DNA of 64,000 nucleotides from Chloracidobacterium sp. UBA3360 (GTDB lineage: Bacteria; Acidobacteriota; Blastocatellia; Pyrinomonadales; Pyrinomonadaceae). The stretch lies in NCBI GenBank assembly GCA_002360555.1, contig DEQS01000089.1, positions 6,892 through 70,891 of the forward strand, read 5' to 3'. Each line of letters opens with the position of its first letter. The stretch's first letter is position 1. The notes under the pieces are model-generated. The model made no database searches. It was not told where the DNA came from and was given only the letters and a program-made list of their open reading frames with translations. Below, one piece after another: positions 1-7,728 of the stretch. The position numbers and the translations under genes were made by a program.

Positions 1-515
1 GTCACCGGATTTGCCGAGCTTTTACGAATTATCCAAGCAGTAATGTTTGTCGAGAGATTCTTGCGGGCGACCGCCAGATCGGTCTTGCCGTCGCCGTCAT
101 AATCACGAGCTACCGGTTCGTCACCCGTTGCTCCAAAGTCGATCGTGACCAGTGCGCTGGTCGAGCTATACATGATGTACCACTTATGTTCGGAGTCGCG
201 AAACACTGCGAGATCACCGATCGAGTCGCCGTCGTAGTCGCCGGGGACAAAATAATCCTGTCCGCGGATGCCAAACTCTTGGCTGATCGTGCCGCCGTTG
301 CTTTTGGCGATGTTCCACTTATTTGTCGCGTGGTTAAACACCGCAAAGTCGGCCTTTCCGTCGTTATCGTAGTCCATCGCGATGCGGAGTTTATCAACCG
401 GCGGAGGGGATTTAGCGGGCGGTTGACGACGCGGAGTCCGCTTTGTTAACTGCGCAAAAGCGGGCAACGACAACAGTAGCAAGATGCTCGCAAAAATAAA
501 TATTTTTCTGATCAT
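1..515 (-). CDS. FG-GAP/VCBS repeat exported protein (3' end cut by window edge)
   Basis: The reading frame starts with ATG at 515 and is open for 171 codons to the window edge, so the C-terminus is missing. Residues 1-22 form a clean Sec signal peptide ending in a FAQ-type cleavage site, followed by a Pro/Arg-rich linker (about 24-40). Three acidic motifs of the form DYD-x-D-x-x-x-D, each followed by a hydrophobic AVF/AVA strand, begin near residues 48, 93 and 138. The period is therefore 45 residues, typical of FG-GAP/VCBS beta-propeller blades that bind calcium. Proteins of this kind are exported and often mediate surface binding; the partner here is unknown. It is preceded by a short intergenic gap after the S8 protease, which ends at 581 on the same strand, so the two could be co-transcribed. 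Confidence 0.8.
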   Translation of the reverse strand, partial: MIRKIFIFASILLLLSLPAFAQLTKRTPRRQPPAKSPPPVDKLRIAMDYDNDGKADFAVFNHATNKWNIAKSNGGTISQEFGIRGQDYFVPGDYDGDSIGDLAVFRDSEHKWYIMYSSTSALVTIDFGATGDEPVARDYDGDGKTDLAVARKNLSTNITAWIIRKSSANPV

Positions 516-580
516 GAAAACCTTAAATTATAAAAATCAACAATCAATAGATGCCTTTCCCGTTTGAAAGGTTGGCAATG

Positions 581-2218
581 TTAGATACCCTTTCGGCCGC
601 TGCCGCCCTGTACGATCGTGTAAATTTGTCCGCCAATAGTGACGGAGCCGGTTCGCGGCATACCTGTATTATTGCCAACGGTGATGCTGACGGTGTTGGT
701 TCCGCTCATGACCTCGGCAGTATTGCGGGTCACCCAAGCGTTATTGCTCTTTACAAAATAGTCGCAATTTGTCGCCGCAGGTATGTTTATTGAAAACGTT
801 CCGCCAGCCGCCCGCGATCGGATCTGGGTCGCGCCGTTATTAAAATTGCAAACCGTCGGGTTTTGCATCGCCTTAAATACATTAAGCCTTCCGCCTGTTT
901 TTACGAGCGTACTCCAAGCCGGTAGTACATCGACGTTGTTCAGCAGCGACGCCTTGAGCGAAGCAACCGAAAGGTCAGGCCGATACGAGGCGAGCAAAGC
1001 TACAGCCCCGGTCACATGCGGTGTCGCCATTGATGTGCCGCTGAGGGATCCGTATGAGGTTGTACTTGAAAAGACCGTGCTAAGTATTTGTGACCCTGGG
1101 GCTGCAAGGTCAACTGAGGTCAATCCGTAACTTGAAAAACTTGATTTCGAATCGGAGGATGTTGATGACGCAACCGAAATAATGCTCGGGCTGTTATAGA
1201 CAGACGGATACGAGATGCCGGGGTTGGTATCGTTATTATTGTTGTCATTACCAGCAGCATATACATTTACGATGCCGGCCTCGCCCATTGCGTCAATGCC
1301 GTCCTTAGTCGCCTGATCGTAGCCGCATGCCTCACCACAGTTGCCGTAAGAATTATTCGTTGCTCGGATATTTACCCCGCGAAGCTTCATCATCGTGATG
1401 TAAGCATACGCATTTACTAGCATCGCTGACGTCGAGTTTGTTCCACCGCCTGTTGACGCATAGAGTTTTATCGACATTAGCTTCACATTCCAATTAACAC
1501 CGACAACGCCGAGAGCATTATTGCCGACAGCTCCGATGGTGCCCGCTGTATGCGTTCCATGCCAAGATGTCGACGCATTGTCGTCTATCGGGTTTGTATC
1601 GTTGTTGAAAACATCAATACCCCTAATGTCATCGACAAAGCCATTGCCATCGTCGTCTACACCATTTGCTAACTCACCCGGGTTGCTCCAAGCGTTTGCG
1701 GCAATATCCTGATGGGTGTACCCCAATCCAGTATCGATGTCGGCGACGACGATCGAGGAACTCCCGGTCGACAGGTCCCATGCACCCATTCCCGGAGTTG
1801 CCGAATACGCTCCGATCTTCGTCAGGCCGTACATGCCGGTGCTGGTAAACTGTGCGTCGTTTGGGGTTGCGAGGATGTGGTAGTAGTAATTAGGTTGCGC
1901 GTAATCGACGCCGGATAGCAACGAGTAGCTCGAGATCGCACCCTCGACGCTCATACCATCGGGCAGTTTTACACGCTGCCAATTGTTGTCGCCAAGCGTC
2001 TCGACAGCGGTCGTGCCCATTATGCTGTTGACGCTGCGGGCAAAATTTGACTCGGCTCCGTCTTTAAATTTTACAAGCAGCTCGCCGGGGACGTAGGACA
2101 GTTTGTTCTCTACGGGAGCACCCTTTTCGCTGCGTTGCCCGGTGATCGAACCGATCAGCACGAGCGCTAACAACACCGTCAATACGAATAACCGTTTTGA
2201 AAATATCTGTTGACGCAT
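581..2218 (-). CDS. Subtilisin-like serine protease (S8) with propeptide and C-terminal beta domain
   Basis: Exported endopeptidase. The ATG at 2218 is preferred because the signal peptide (RQQIFSKRLF, then a hydrophobic stretch) follows it directly; an in-frame ATG at 2239 would add seven residues. Residues about 40-115 resemble the fervidolysin-type prodomain (PGELLVKFK motif). The catalytic set is complete: Asp in ADIDTG (about 162), His in WHGTH (about 220), oxyanion Asn in AAGND (about 324) and Ser in SGTSMA (about 396). An Asp-rich insert, VDDDGNGFVDD (about 187-197), looks like a calcium site. The last ~90 residues (after NPTVCNF) form a separate beta-rich domain resembling the BACON/Ig-like tails of bacterial exoenzymes. 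Its substrate cannot be read from sequence. The tRNA-His gene lies just upstream. Confidence 0.93.
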   Translation of the reverse strand: MRQQIFSKRLFVLTVLLALVLIGSITGQRSEKGAPVENKLSYVPGELLVKFKDGAESNFARSVNSIMGTTAVETLGDNNWQRVKLPDGMSVEGAISSYSLLSGVDYAQPNYYYHILATPNDAQFTSTGMYGLTKIGAYSATPGMGAWDLSTGSSSIVVADIDTGLGYTHQDIAANAWSNPGELANGVDDDGNGFVDDIRGIDVFNNDTNPIDDNASTSWHGTHTAGTIGAVGNNALGVVGVNWNVKLMSIKLYASTGGGTNSTSAMLVNAYAYITMMKLRGVNIRATNNSYGNCGEACGYDQATKDGIDAMGEAGIVNVYAAGNDNNNNDTNPGISYPSVYNSPSIISVASSTSSDSKSSFSSYGLTSVDLAAPGSQILSTVFSSTTSYGSLSGTSMATPHVTGAVALLASYRPDLSVASLKASLLNNVDVLPAWSTLVKTGGRLNVFKAMQNPTVCNFNNGATQIRSRAAGGTFSINIPAATNCDYFVKSNNAWVTRNTAEVMSGTNTVSITVGNNTGMPRTGSVTIGGQIYTIVQGGSGRKGI

Positions 2219-2249
2219 AACGACACCCGCGAACATCAAAGAATAGAAA

Positions 2250-2326
2250 TGGGGCGGCTAGAGGGATTCGAACCCTCGACATCCTGAACCACAATCAGGC
2301 GCTCTAACCACTGAACTATAGCCGCC
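2250..2326 (-). tRNA. tRNA-His (anticodon GTG)
   Basis: Read on the minus strand, the gene folds as a standard cloverleaf. The anticodon stem CCTGA/TCAGG encloses the loop TTGTGGT, giving anticodon GTG. The acceptor is extended by a G-1:C73 pair (GGCGGCTA against TAGCCGCC), the hallmark of bacterial tRNA-His. The T-arm GGGTTCGAATCCC is intact, and the terminal CCA is encoded at 2250-2252. Confidence 0.97.
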
Positions 2327-2333
2327 ATATCAA

Positions 2334-2422
2334 TGGAAAATGTATAGTGGAAAATGAAAAATTTAAGAAGGTTTTCTGACTCCTACATTTTCCATATTCA
2401 ATTATCCATTCTCAATTTTCAA
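2334..2422. repeat. Imperfect A/T-rich inverted repeat between the two tRNA genes
   Basis: The left part contains two copies of TGGAAAATG-like sequence. The right part contains the complementary CATTTTCCA and CAATTATCCATTCTCAATTTTCA. The arms would form an imperfect long hairpin filling the tRNA spacer. It resembles the GTGGATAGTGGA-type repeats seen elsewhere in the window (22485, 55418) in its GTGGA/AATAG word use. Confidence 0.5.
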
Positions 2423-2423
2423 A

Positions 2424-2500
2424 TGGTACCCCCGCCAGGGCTCGAACCTGGGACCTACGGCTTAGAAGGCCGTCGCTCTATCCAGCTGAGCTACGGGAGC
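2424..2500 (-). tRNA. tRNA-Arg (anticodon TCT)
   Basis: Minus-strand cloverleaf with anticodon stem ACGGC/GCCGT around the loop CTTCTAA, giving anticodon TCT. The D-arm (GCTCAGCTGGATAGAGC) and T-arm (CCAGGTTCGAGCCCTGG) are complete. The acceptor GCTCCCG pairs with CGGGGGT through two G:U wobbles. A73 and an encoded CCA (2424-2426) follow. Confidence 0.97.
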
Positions 2501-2522
2501 ACATGCAAAAGAGCAACTTATG

Positions 2523-2552
2523 ATTTTAAGGTGCGCTGTGCTGTTAAGTCAA
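2523..2552 (-). promoter_or_regulatory. Predicted sigma-70 type promoter for the tRNA-Arg/tRNA-His unit
   Basis: On the minus strand, TTGACT (2547-2552) and TAAAAT (2523-2528) are separated by 18 bp. Transcription would start around 2515, about 15 bases before the first base of tRNA-Arg (2500). It lies between the end of cmk and the tRNAs, so the tRNAs can be transcribed independently of cmk. Confidence 0.55.
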
Positions 2553-2555
2553 TCT

Positions 2556-3233
2556 TTACGCCGCTGTTGCGCGTTTTTCGCTGACCTTTGCAAGCATCTG
2601 TTCAAATACCTCATACAGGTCCAATTCGCTCGTGTCGATGACGACGGCGTCGTCGGCGATGGTCAGCGGCGAATCTTCGCGCGAAACGTCGCGTTCGTCA
2701 CGCTCATTGATCTCGGCAAGCGTCTGCTCGTAGGTCGAAATGCGGCCCTTCGCCTGATCCTCGGTATGACGGCGGCGGGCACGCGCCTCGGGCTTTGCCG
2801 TCAGGAAAAATTTGATGTCGGCGTGCGGAAACACGACACTGCCGATGTCGCGCCCCTCAAGCACGCAGCCGTTTGGCGCCGAATTGCCGATTATCCGCTG
2901 ATGCTCGACCATTATCCGCCGCACTTCCGAAATAGTCGAAACGACCGACGCCGATTGTGCGGCGTCTAGGGTTCGGATATCCACTGACACGTCCTCGCCG
3001 TCGAGCATTACTTTCATCGCGTCTGGTTCGCCGACGAGATCGATCTCAGAATTTTCGGCAATATCCGCAATGCGGTCGATGTCGCGAAAGGGAACACCGG
3101 CCCGCGTCACGGCCAACGCCACAGCACGATACATCGCACCGGTGTCGAGATAGAGCAGATTCAGTTTTTTGGCAAGCATCTTGCCGAGCGTCGATTTGCC
3201 CGCTCCGCTTGGGCCGTCAATGGCGATTATCAT
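2556..3233 (-). CDS. cmk: Cytidylate kinase
   Basis: Phosphorylates CMP and dCMP to the diphosphates with ATP, in cytoplasmic pyrimidine nucleotide metabolism. At 225 residues it has the usual length of bacterial Cmk. The P-loop GPSGAGKST lies at residues 7-15. The LDTGAMYRAV motif (about 30-39) and VLEGRDIGSVVFP motif (about 124-136) match the CMP-binding signatures, and the R-rich lid EARARRRH follows. The ATG at 3233 has no clear Shine-Dalgarno sequence. In many bacteria cmk sits near rpsA or aroA; neither is visible here. A double hairpin repeat (3236-3313) separates it from the next gene upstream. Confidence 0.97.
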   Translation of the reverse strand: MIIAIDGPSGAGKSTLGKMLAKKLNLLYLDTGAMYRAVALAVTRAGVPFRDIDRIADIAENSEIDLVGEPDAMKVMLDGEDVSVDIRTLDAAQSASVVSTISEVRRIMVEHQRIIGNSAPNGCVLEGRDIGSVVFPHADIKFFLTAKPEARARRRHTEDQAKGRISTYEQTLAEINERDERDVSREDSPLTIADDAVVIDTSELDLYEVFEQMLAKVSEKRATAA

Positions 3234-3235
3234 TG

Positions 3236-3313
3236 TTTGGAGTACCGTGTTTGGAGTCCCGGCTTTAGCCGGCTTTTTCTCGCAAGAGCCAACTAAAGTT
3301 GGTACGCCAAACT
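3236..3313. repeat. Compound palindromic repeat with two internal hairpins
   Basis: Between GTTTGG-type and CCAAAC-type outer arms sit two perfect small palindromes: CCGGCTTTAGCCGG (about 3260-3273) and CCAACTAAAGTTGG (about 3289-3302). A TTTTTCTCGCAAGAG spacer lies between them. This nested layout is typical of paired REP-like mobile palindromes. It occupies the whole cmk/MmcQ junction and reaches the last codons of the MmcQ gene. Confidence 0.7.
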
Positions 3314-3653
3314 AGATAGTTTTCTTTACCTTGGGTGGTAGTTTATCAAAAACGAGTTGGTATGACTTGCCGATGAGTGATTTTAGTTCGTCAGGCGTTA
3401 CGGCATTGAGGTCAGAGATGTGAACCCAGTTATAACGCCCGACATACGCAGCCGGATCGATCCCTTCGCGTTCGATCAGCTCGTCAAACTTTTCAGGTGT
3501 ACATTTTATCGACATCCCGCCGGATATTGAATCTGCACCCGTCACGCAAAACATCTTGGCCCCGACACAAAAACACAGATCGGCTCCCCATTTAATATCC
3601 TCAGTCGCACCGGGAAATGAAAGGCAGTATTTTCGGAGCTGTTCGATGTTCAT
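3312..3653 (-). CDS. MmcQ/YjbR family protein
   Basis: A 113-residue protein that fits the MmcQ/YjbR family (double-wing DNA-binding-like fold) over its whole length. It has the family N-terminus (LRKYCLSFPGATEDIKWG), the central MSIKCTPEKFDEL segment and the late NWVHISDLNAVTPDEL segment. Members are small cytoplasmic proteins without an established biochemical role. The fold suggests nucleic-acid binding, but that is not shown for most members. The ATG at 3653 starts directly at the family start. It is a single gene flanked by repeats on both sides, with no operon partner. Confidence 0.9.
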   Translation of the reverse strand: MNIEQLRKYCLSFPGATEDIKWGADLCFCVGAKMFCVTGADSISGGMSIKCTPEKFDELIEREGIDPAAYVGRYNWVHISDLNAVTPDELKSLIGKSYQLVFDKLPPKVKKTI

Positions 3654-3664
3654 AAATGTAGTTA

Positions 3665-3735
3665 GCCACAGAGGTCACAGAGAACAGTGAGACAAAATGC
3701 AGAAGCCCGCACGTTAGTATGGGCGTAACACTCAA
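3665..3735. repeat. Two solitary repeat half-units
   Basis: Positions about 3665-3690 hold the CCACAGAGGTCACAGAGAAC word common in bacterial intergenic repeats. Positions 3702-3735 hold a half-unit (AGAAGCCCGCACG, then GGGCGTAACACTCAAG) closely matching one arm plus the start of the loop of the long hairpin at 24265-24337. Only one arm is present here, so no hairpin forms. Confidence 0.6.
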
Positions 3736-3736
3736 G

Positions 3737-4765
3737 TCAACAGGCCGCTTTCAACGCATTTACAGTCTCCGAGATTTGATCCGCCGACACATCCAAATGC
3801 GTCACCATCCGTATCAAGTTGCCAAAACCTATCGCCAAAATGCCGTTATCCTTTAACATCGAAACAATCTCAGCCGATGTTCTACCTGTGCCCGAGATGT
3901 CGAAGATGACGATGTTTGTGACAACCGTTTCAACATTTATCGAGATGCCCTTGATCTCGGCGAGACCCTCAGCCAACGCACGAGCATTTGCGTGATCTTG
4001 AGCTAATCGCTGTGGTCCTTCGTCCAAAGCGATCAGCCCTGCAGCCGCGAGGATGCCGATCTGCCGCATGCCGCCGCCGAGGCGTTTTCGCCAGATGCGT
4101 GCTTCCTGAATAAATTCTTTTGTGCCGAGCAGTATCGAACCCGCCGGCACTCCGAGCCCTTTAGACAGCGTGAACATCACCGAATCGCAGCCCCGCGTCA
4201 GATCGGCGACCGACTCATTTAGCGCGACCGAGGCATTAAATATCCTCGCTCCGTCCATGTGAACGGGAAGCCCGACAGCGTGCGACCGTTCGCAAACGTC
4301 GGCACATGCCGCTGCCGTCATCACGCTGCCGCCGGCGAAATTATGCGTGTTTTCGAGGCAGATGAGGCCCGTCGCGGCTTGGAAATATGGCGGATCGATC
4401 TTTAGAGCAGGCTCGATCTCATCCCAGGTCAGATGCCCCGAACCGTTCGAACTCTTGACCGCACGAATCGTCACGCCTGAGATGACAGCCGCCGCTCCGA
4501 GTTCGTAATTCAGGATATGGCCCCGATCTTCGGTGACGATCTCGTGTCCGGGTTTTGTGTGAACCTTGACGGCGATCTCATTTCCCATACAACCAGTCGG
4601 CACCCACAACGCGGCTTCCTTTTCAAATACCTCACACGCCCGCTCCTGCAAACGATTGACTGTCGGGTCATCGCCAAAAACGTCATCGCCGACCTCAGCC
4701 TGCGCCATCGCCCGCCGCATGGCTTCGCTCGGTTTTGTAACTGTGTCGCTACGTAGATCGATCAT
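3737..4765 (-). CDS. ltaE: Low-specificity L-threonine aldolase
   Basis: A PLP enzyme of fold type I that cleaves L-threonine/L-allo-threonine to glycine and acetaldehyde. The 342-residue length is normal. The family start MIDLRSDTVTKPSEAMRRAM is intact. The glycine-rich EKEAALWVPTGCMGN segment, the HMDGARIFNA motif that contacts the cofactor, and the PLP lysine in FTLSKGLGVPAGS (about 200-212) are all present. The RKRLGGGMRQ segment after the lysine is also typical. Nothing nearby indicates a glycine pathway, so it probably acts alone in threonine/glycine interconversion. Confidence 0.95.
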   Translation of the reverse strand: MIDLRSDTVTKPSEAMRRAMAQAEVGDDVFGDDPTVNRLQERACEVFEKEAALWVPTGCMGNEIAVKVHTKPGHEIVTEDRGHILNYELGAAAVISGVTIRAVKSSNGSGHLTWDEIEPALKIDPPYFQAATGLICLENTHNFAGGSVMTAAACADVCERSHAVGLPVHMDGARIFNASVALNESVADLTRGCDSVMFTLSKGLGVPAGSILLGTKEFIQEARIWRKRLGGGMRQIGILAAAGLIALDEGPQRLAQDHANARALAEGLAEIKGISINVETVVTNIVIFDISGTGRTSAEIVSMLKDNGILAIGFGNLIRMVTHLDVSADQISETVNALKAAC

Positions 4766-4814
4766 AGTGGCGTCGGTTAATTTTACTTATTAATTAAGTT
4801 TCGACAAGATGCCG

Positions 4815-5948
4815 TTAGTTTGCAACGGTCTTTTCGGTGGATGCGATGGTTGTAAGTTTCCATTTTCCGTCGAGTTTTTCCCAAACCTCGAGCCAGGCGA
4901 AGACAGTGTGATCTGACACATCTTCGCCTTTTTCATTTTTATAACTGCCGCGAACACGCTTTTGCACCGTCTTTGTCGCCATCGTACCGTCTTTAGAGAT
5001 CTTTATTACCGGCGGTGCGATATCTTCCCACTCGGAAAATTTCAAGCTCGAAAAATAGCTTTTAAACCGGGCGAGGTTCTCAGCCTTGGTTTTGGCTGAC
5101 AACACTCCGCGTTGTAGTTGGGTCACATTTTCAGCGAACATCTCGACAAAAAGCTCCGCGTTGTAAGTCAGATGTGCCGTTTTTTGCTGTTCATGCAAGC
5201 GCATTAATTCGGCCTGATCGGCAACACGCGGCGGGACGTTTAAGATTCGGTCGTCAGCGATATTTAACCTGATCGTGTGAAATCGCAGTGTCCATTCGCC
5301 TTGGCTATCGGTGGCTCTGACGACGGATGGCAGCGTTACTTTGCCGATCTTTTTCCATTCTAAAAATACGTTTTTGACCGTCTCGGTCGAATTAGGGATG
5401 AATAATATGTAACCGTTAAGCCGACCGGTTTCCTTGTCAAAATAGAGGTTTGTCGCCATGCCAAGTTCGTTTTTCGCACGGATCTTGGTGTTGGGTCGGC
5501 CTTCGAAAACCTCATCGCCCGCTAACTCAAGCTCGCTAAAAAAGCTGCGAATATCGAATGCCATCTTTTGATATTCGTGGGCCCGTGCCGCCATGCGCTG
5601 AAATGGCGAGGCAAGCGAATATTCATTTACGTCGGAGAGCCGTTCCCACGCGACATTGCCGTTGACAAAGGTGCTTGACGGTGCCCTATAAGAAAACCTC
5701 TGCTCAAATCGGGTTTTGCTTTCGCGAAATGACGAGATTGACGTCGTGTATTTTCCCTTTGGACCGATACAATCCGCATCGGCCTCAATACTTTTGATTT
5801 TTGCGATGTCAGCTTGACTGCCTACGGCGGCAACGGCGGATGCGATGACCGCCGATAGATCTTTGTCCGGCTTTAGTTGGGCAGTCGCAGATCCAAAGGG
5901 GAAAGCCGTCAAGGCGAACAGTAGTAACAGGGGTAGCCGAATAGTCAT
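4815..5948 (-). CDS. Exported protein with a lipoprotein-sorting-like region and an NTF2/SnoaL-like C-terminus
   Basis: The 377-residue protein begins with a signal peptide (about 1-23, ending SATAQ). Residues about 40-250 are beta-rich and read like the LolA/LppX-type folds that bind lipid (alternating strands, the FDKETGRLNGYILF turn). From about 255 to the end, the pattern (LMRLHEQQKTAHLTYNAELF, then a VWEKLDGKWKLTTIASTEK finish) matches SnoaL/DUF4440-like cone domains. I assign no reaction. It lies upstream of ltaE on the same strand, with a 49-bp gap, and downstream of the DUF5996 gene. Confidence 0.6.
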   Translation of the reverse strand: MTIRLPLLLLFALTAFPFGSATAQLKPDKDLSAVIASAVAAVGSQADIAKIKSIEADADCIGPKGKYTTSISSFRESKTRFEQRFSYRAPSSTFVNGNVAWERLSDVNEYSLASPFQRMAARAHEYQKMAFDIRSFFSELELAGDEVFEGRPNTKIRAKNELGMATNLYFDKETGRLNGYILFIPNSTETVKNVFLEWKKIGKVTLPSVVRATDSQGEWTLRFHTIRLNIADDRILNVPPRVADQAELMRLHEQQKTAHLTYNAELFVEMFAENVTQLQRGVLSAKTKAENLARFKSYFSSLKFSEWEDIAPPVIKISKDGTMATKTVQKRVRGSYKNEKGEDVSDHTVFAWLEVWEKLDGKWKLTTIASTEKTVAN

Positions 5949-5981
5949 GGTATGAAAACGCAGAAACAGCGAGATATGTTT

Positions 5982-6887
5982 TCAAATTCTTGAGAGAACA
6001 AAGCTCGTGGTGTCCCAGCCGGCTCGTTTTGCGCCTGCTTTATACGTCGATTCGAGAAAGTCGAGTATTTGCTGGCGGGAATTTTCGGTGTTACGGATGT
6101 CGTCGTACATCAACAGAGCCATTCCGCCGTCGGGTGTCCAGAAAGCGGTGTCGGGCTGGAGCGGTTCGTTTTCAAGGCCGTCGGGTTTGGGGGCGGTGTA
6201 TGAATAGAAAGCAGGGGCGGCGACGCTGTTTTCTTTGTCGTCGCCAAACCAGAAACCAAAGCTGATGACCTCGTGCGAATAGGCTTCGCGGGTGACCATG
6301 TTTGCCCCGTCGATCGGCGGAGCGGGTTTGCCTGAGAACCTCGTCAACGCCAGGTCAAAGCTGTGCCAGAAAAGATGCACGGGCGTGGATTTACCAGTAA
6401 ATCGTCCGCGAAATTCCTCAAAAATATCATCGACCGCGACCAACACTTTGTGAAAACGCTCGACGTACTCTTTGTCGTAAGAGCAATTTTCGTGGTCGTC
6501 GGCAAAGGGTGTGGTTGACGGAGCTTCGTACGGCTCGGCTTTTATTTTAGGCCGCAGGCCGAGCTTGGCAAGGTTTGAGAAAAGGCTTGCGTAAAAATCA
6601 GCGACCGAAAGGCCGTCGTACAAGGCGAAATCCTCGTAACGCCCGTCGCTCGTTTTGATCTTTAAGGCGTGCTCGTGAAAATCGAATTCGATCTCAAAAC
6701 TTCCGCCCGATTTTGGTATGGTCCGCGTCGTCAGTCCGCGTGGCGAAACATACAGCGGCACATGCCACCAATGGTTGACCCGCGGATGCATCTGCAACCG
6801 TATCTTGCCGACGATCTGCAAATACAGATGCAGCGTATTTTTGGTCGGCCGCCAAGCGTCGAGTGGAATTTCAGGAAAACTACTCAT
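5982..6887 (-). CDS. DUF5996 family protein
   Basis: About 301 residues from the ATG at 6887, chosen because the family start (FPEIPLDAWRPTKNTLHLY) follows immediately; the upstream in-frame start at 6911 lies in repeat sequence. The body matches DUF5996: NHWWHVPLYVSPRGLTT, the FDFHEHALKI strand, HLFWHSFDLALTRFSG and the late YSYTAPKPDG/FWTPDGGMALLMYDD segments. Several conserved His, Trp and Asp residues suggest an enzyme or ligand-binding pocket, but no function is established. It sits downstream of the ferritin-like gene and is separated from it by a hairpin repeat. Confidence 0.85.
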   Translation of the reverse strand: MSSFPEIPLDAWRPTKNTLHLYLQIVGKIRLQMHPRVNHWWHVPLYVSPRGLTTRTIPKSGGSFEIEFDFHEHALKIKTSDGRYEDFALYDGLSVADFYASLFSNLAKLGLRPKIKAEPYEAPSTTPFADDHENCSYDKEYVERFHKVLVAVDDIFEEFRGRFTGKSTPVHLFWHSFDLALTRFSGKPAPPIDGANMVTREAYSHEVISFGFWFGDDKENSVAAPAFYSYTAPKPDGLENEPLQPDTAFWTPDGGMALLMYDDIRNTENSRQQILDFLESTYKAGAKRAGWDTTSFVLSRI

Positions 6888-6898
6888 AAAAAGATATT

Positions 6899-6971
6899 GC
6901 CCACGAAACACACGAAAATCACGAAATAAAGAGGCTTTCCTATTTTAGTGTCTTTCGCGTGTTTCGTGGGC
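6899..6971. repeat. Inverted repeat of the CACGAAA type
   Basis: The left arm begins GCCCACGAAACACACGAAAA at 6899. The right arm ends with the near-perfect complement (TTTCGCGTGTTTCGTGGGC) at 6971, with an A/T-rich loop between. The element starts about 6 bases after the stop codon of the ferritin-like gene and abuts the start region of the DUF5996 gene. Confidence 0.75.
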
Positions 6972-6977
6972 CAATTC

Positions 6978-7283
6978 TTACTTCGCCTTTTCTTCGATCT
7001 TCAAAATATCACCCTTGGTAAACAGGTACGTTTTCATATGCTCGTCAAATTTTGGCGTGCATCGTCGCAGCCATTCGAGAGCCATGACGGCGTGCTCGAT
7101 CTCTTCGTCGCGGTTGTGTTCGAGTATCTTTTTTAGCTGCTTGTCGCTGGTTTGCTCGGCGCGCTGGTTGTACCAATCGACAGCCTCGAGTTCCTCTTGC
7201 ACGCTCTTGATCGCGCGTGAAAAATTGCGCGATTTCTCGCTCATCTTGTCGTAATCTTCATGCCATTCTGCACTTGTCGCCAT
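6978..7283 (-). CDS. EncFtn-like ferritin without the encapsulin-targeting tail
   Basis: A 101-residue helical iron-binding protein that closely resembles encapsulated ferritins (EncFtn), which oxidise Fe(II) inside encapsulin shells. The EELEAVDWYNQRA helix (about 30-42), the RDEEIEHAVMALEWLRR helix (about 58-74) and the MKTYLFT finish are characteristic. The ferroxidase ligands correspond to E31, E61 and H64. Family members that are encapsulin cargo continue with a linker and a short LGSLGIGSL-type tail; this protein stops at EEKAK instead. No encapsulin gene is in the window. The start is supported by a GGGGGAG ribosome site eight bases upstream of the ATG at 7283. It could act as a free annular oligomer. 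Confidence 0.88.
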   Translation of the reverse strand: MATSAEWHEDYDKMSEKSRNFSRAIKSVQEELEAVDWYNQRAEQTSDKQLKKILEHNRDEEIEHAVMALEWLRRCTPKFDEHMKTYLFTKGDILKIEEKAK

Positions 7284-7337
7284 ATAAAAACTCCCCCTTA
7301 AATTTCAAATTTCAAATTTGTGATCGCTTACCCGAAA

Positions 7338-7610
7338 CTAACCGTCCGGTAACGTCTTAAAAAACATATCGTCAACATAACAGTAACCCCATTCCTCACC
7401 CGGCTCGTGTGAACGGATGATCGGGTGCCGCGTTGATTGGTAGTGTTTTGTTGCGTGTTTATTGACCGAACTGTCACAACAGCCGACATGGCCGCATGAT
7501 TTGCATAGCCGCAGATGCACCCACAGGTCGCCGGTTTTCAGGCAATCTTCACAGCCCTCGGCACTTGGTACGACGGGCACAATGGCGGCAAAATGTTCGC
7601 AATTATCCAT
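7338..7610 (-). CDS. UBP-type zinc finger protein
   Basis: A 90-residue protein made almost entirely of one UBP-type zinc finger, the fold that in eukaryotes binds the ubiquitin C-terminus. The zinc pattern is visible: CEH near the start, CEDC (about 20-23), CKSCGHVGCCD (about 36-46), then HATKHYQSTRHPII with its conserved histidines, and the closing EWGYCYVDD. Bacterial copies are single-domain and of unknown function; zinc binding is a safe inference, ubiquitin binding is not. It lies between the ferritin-like gene and the divergent DUF2461 gene. The ATG at 7610 has a GAGG about 11 bases upstream. Confidence 0.88.
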   Translation of the reverse strand: MDNCEHFAAIVPVVPSAEGCEDCLKTGDLWVHLRLCKSCGHVGCCDSSVNKHATKHYQSTRHPIIRSHEPGEEWGYCYVDDMFFKTLPDG

Positions 7611-7728
7611 CTCGACTAGATCCTCACTTTACGCGAATTTCGTCAATATTACGCCTGTTGTCCGCCCAACTCAAACATCGAAACAAATCCATTGACCTGC
7701 GGCGTTAAAAGCAATACATTTCAAAATT

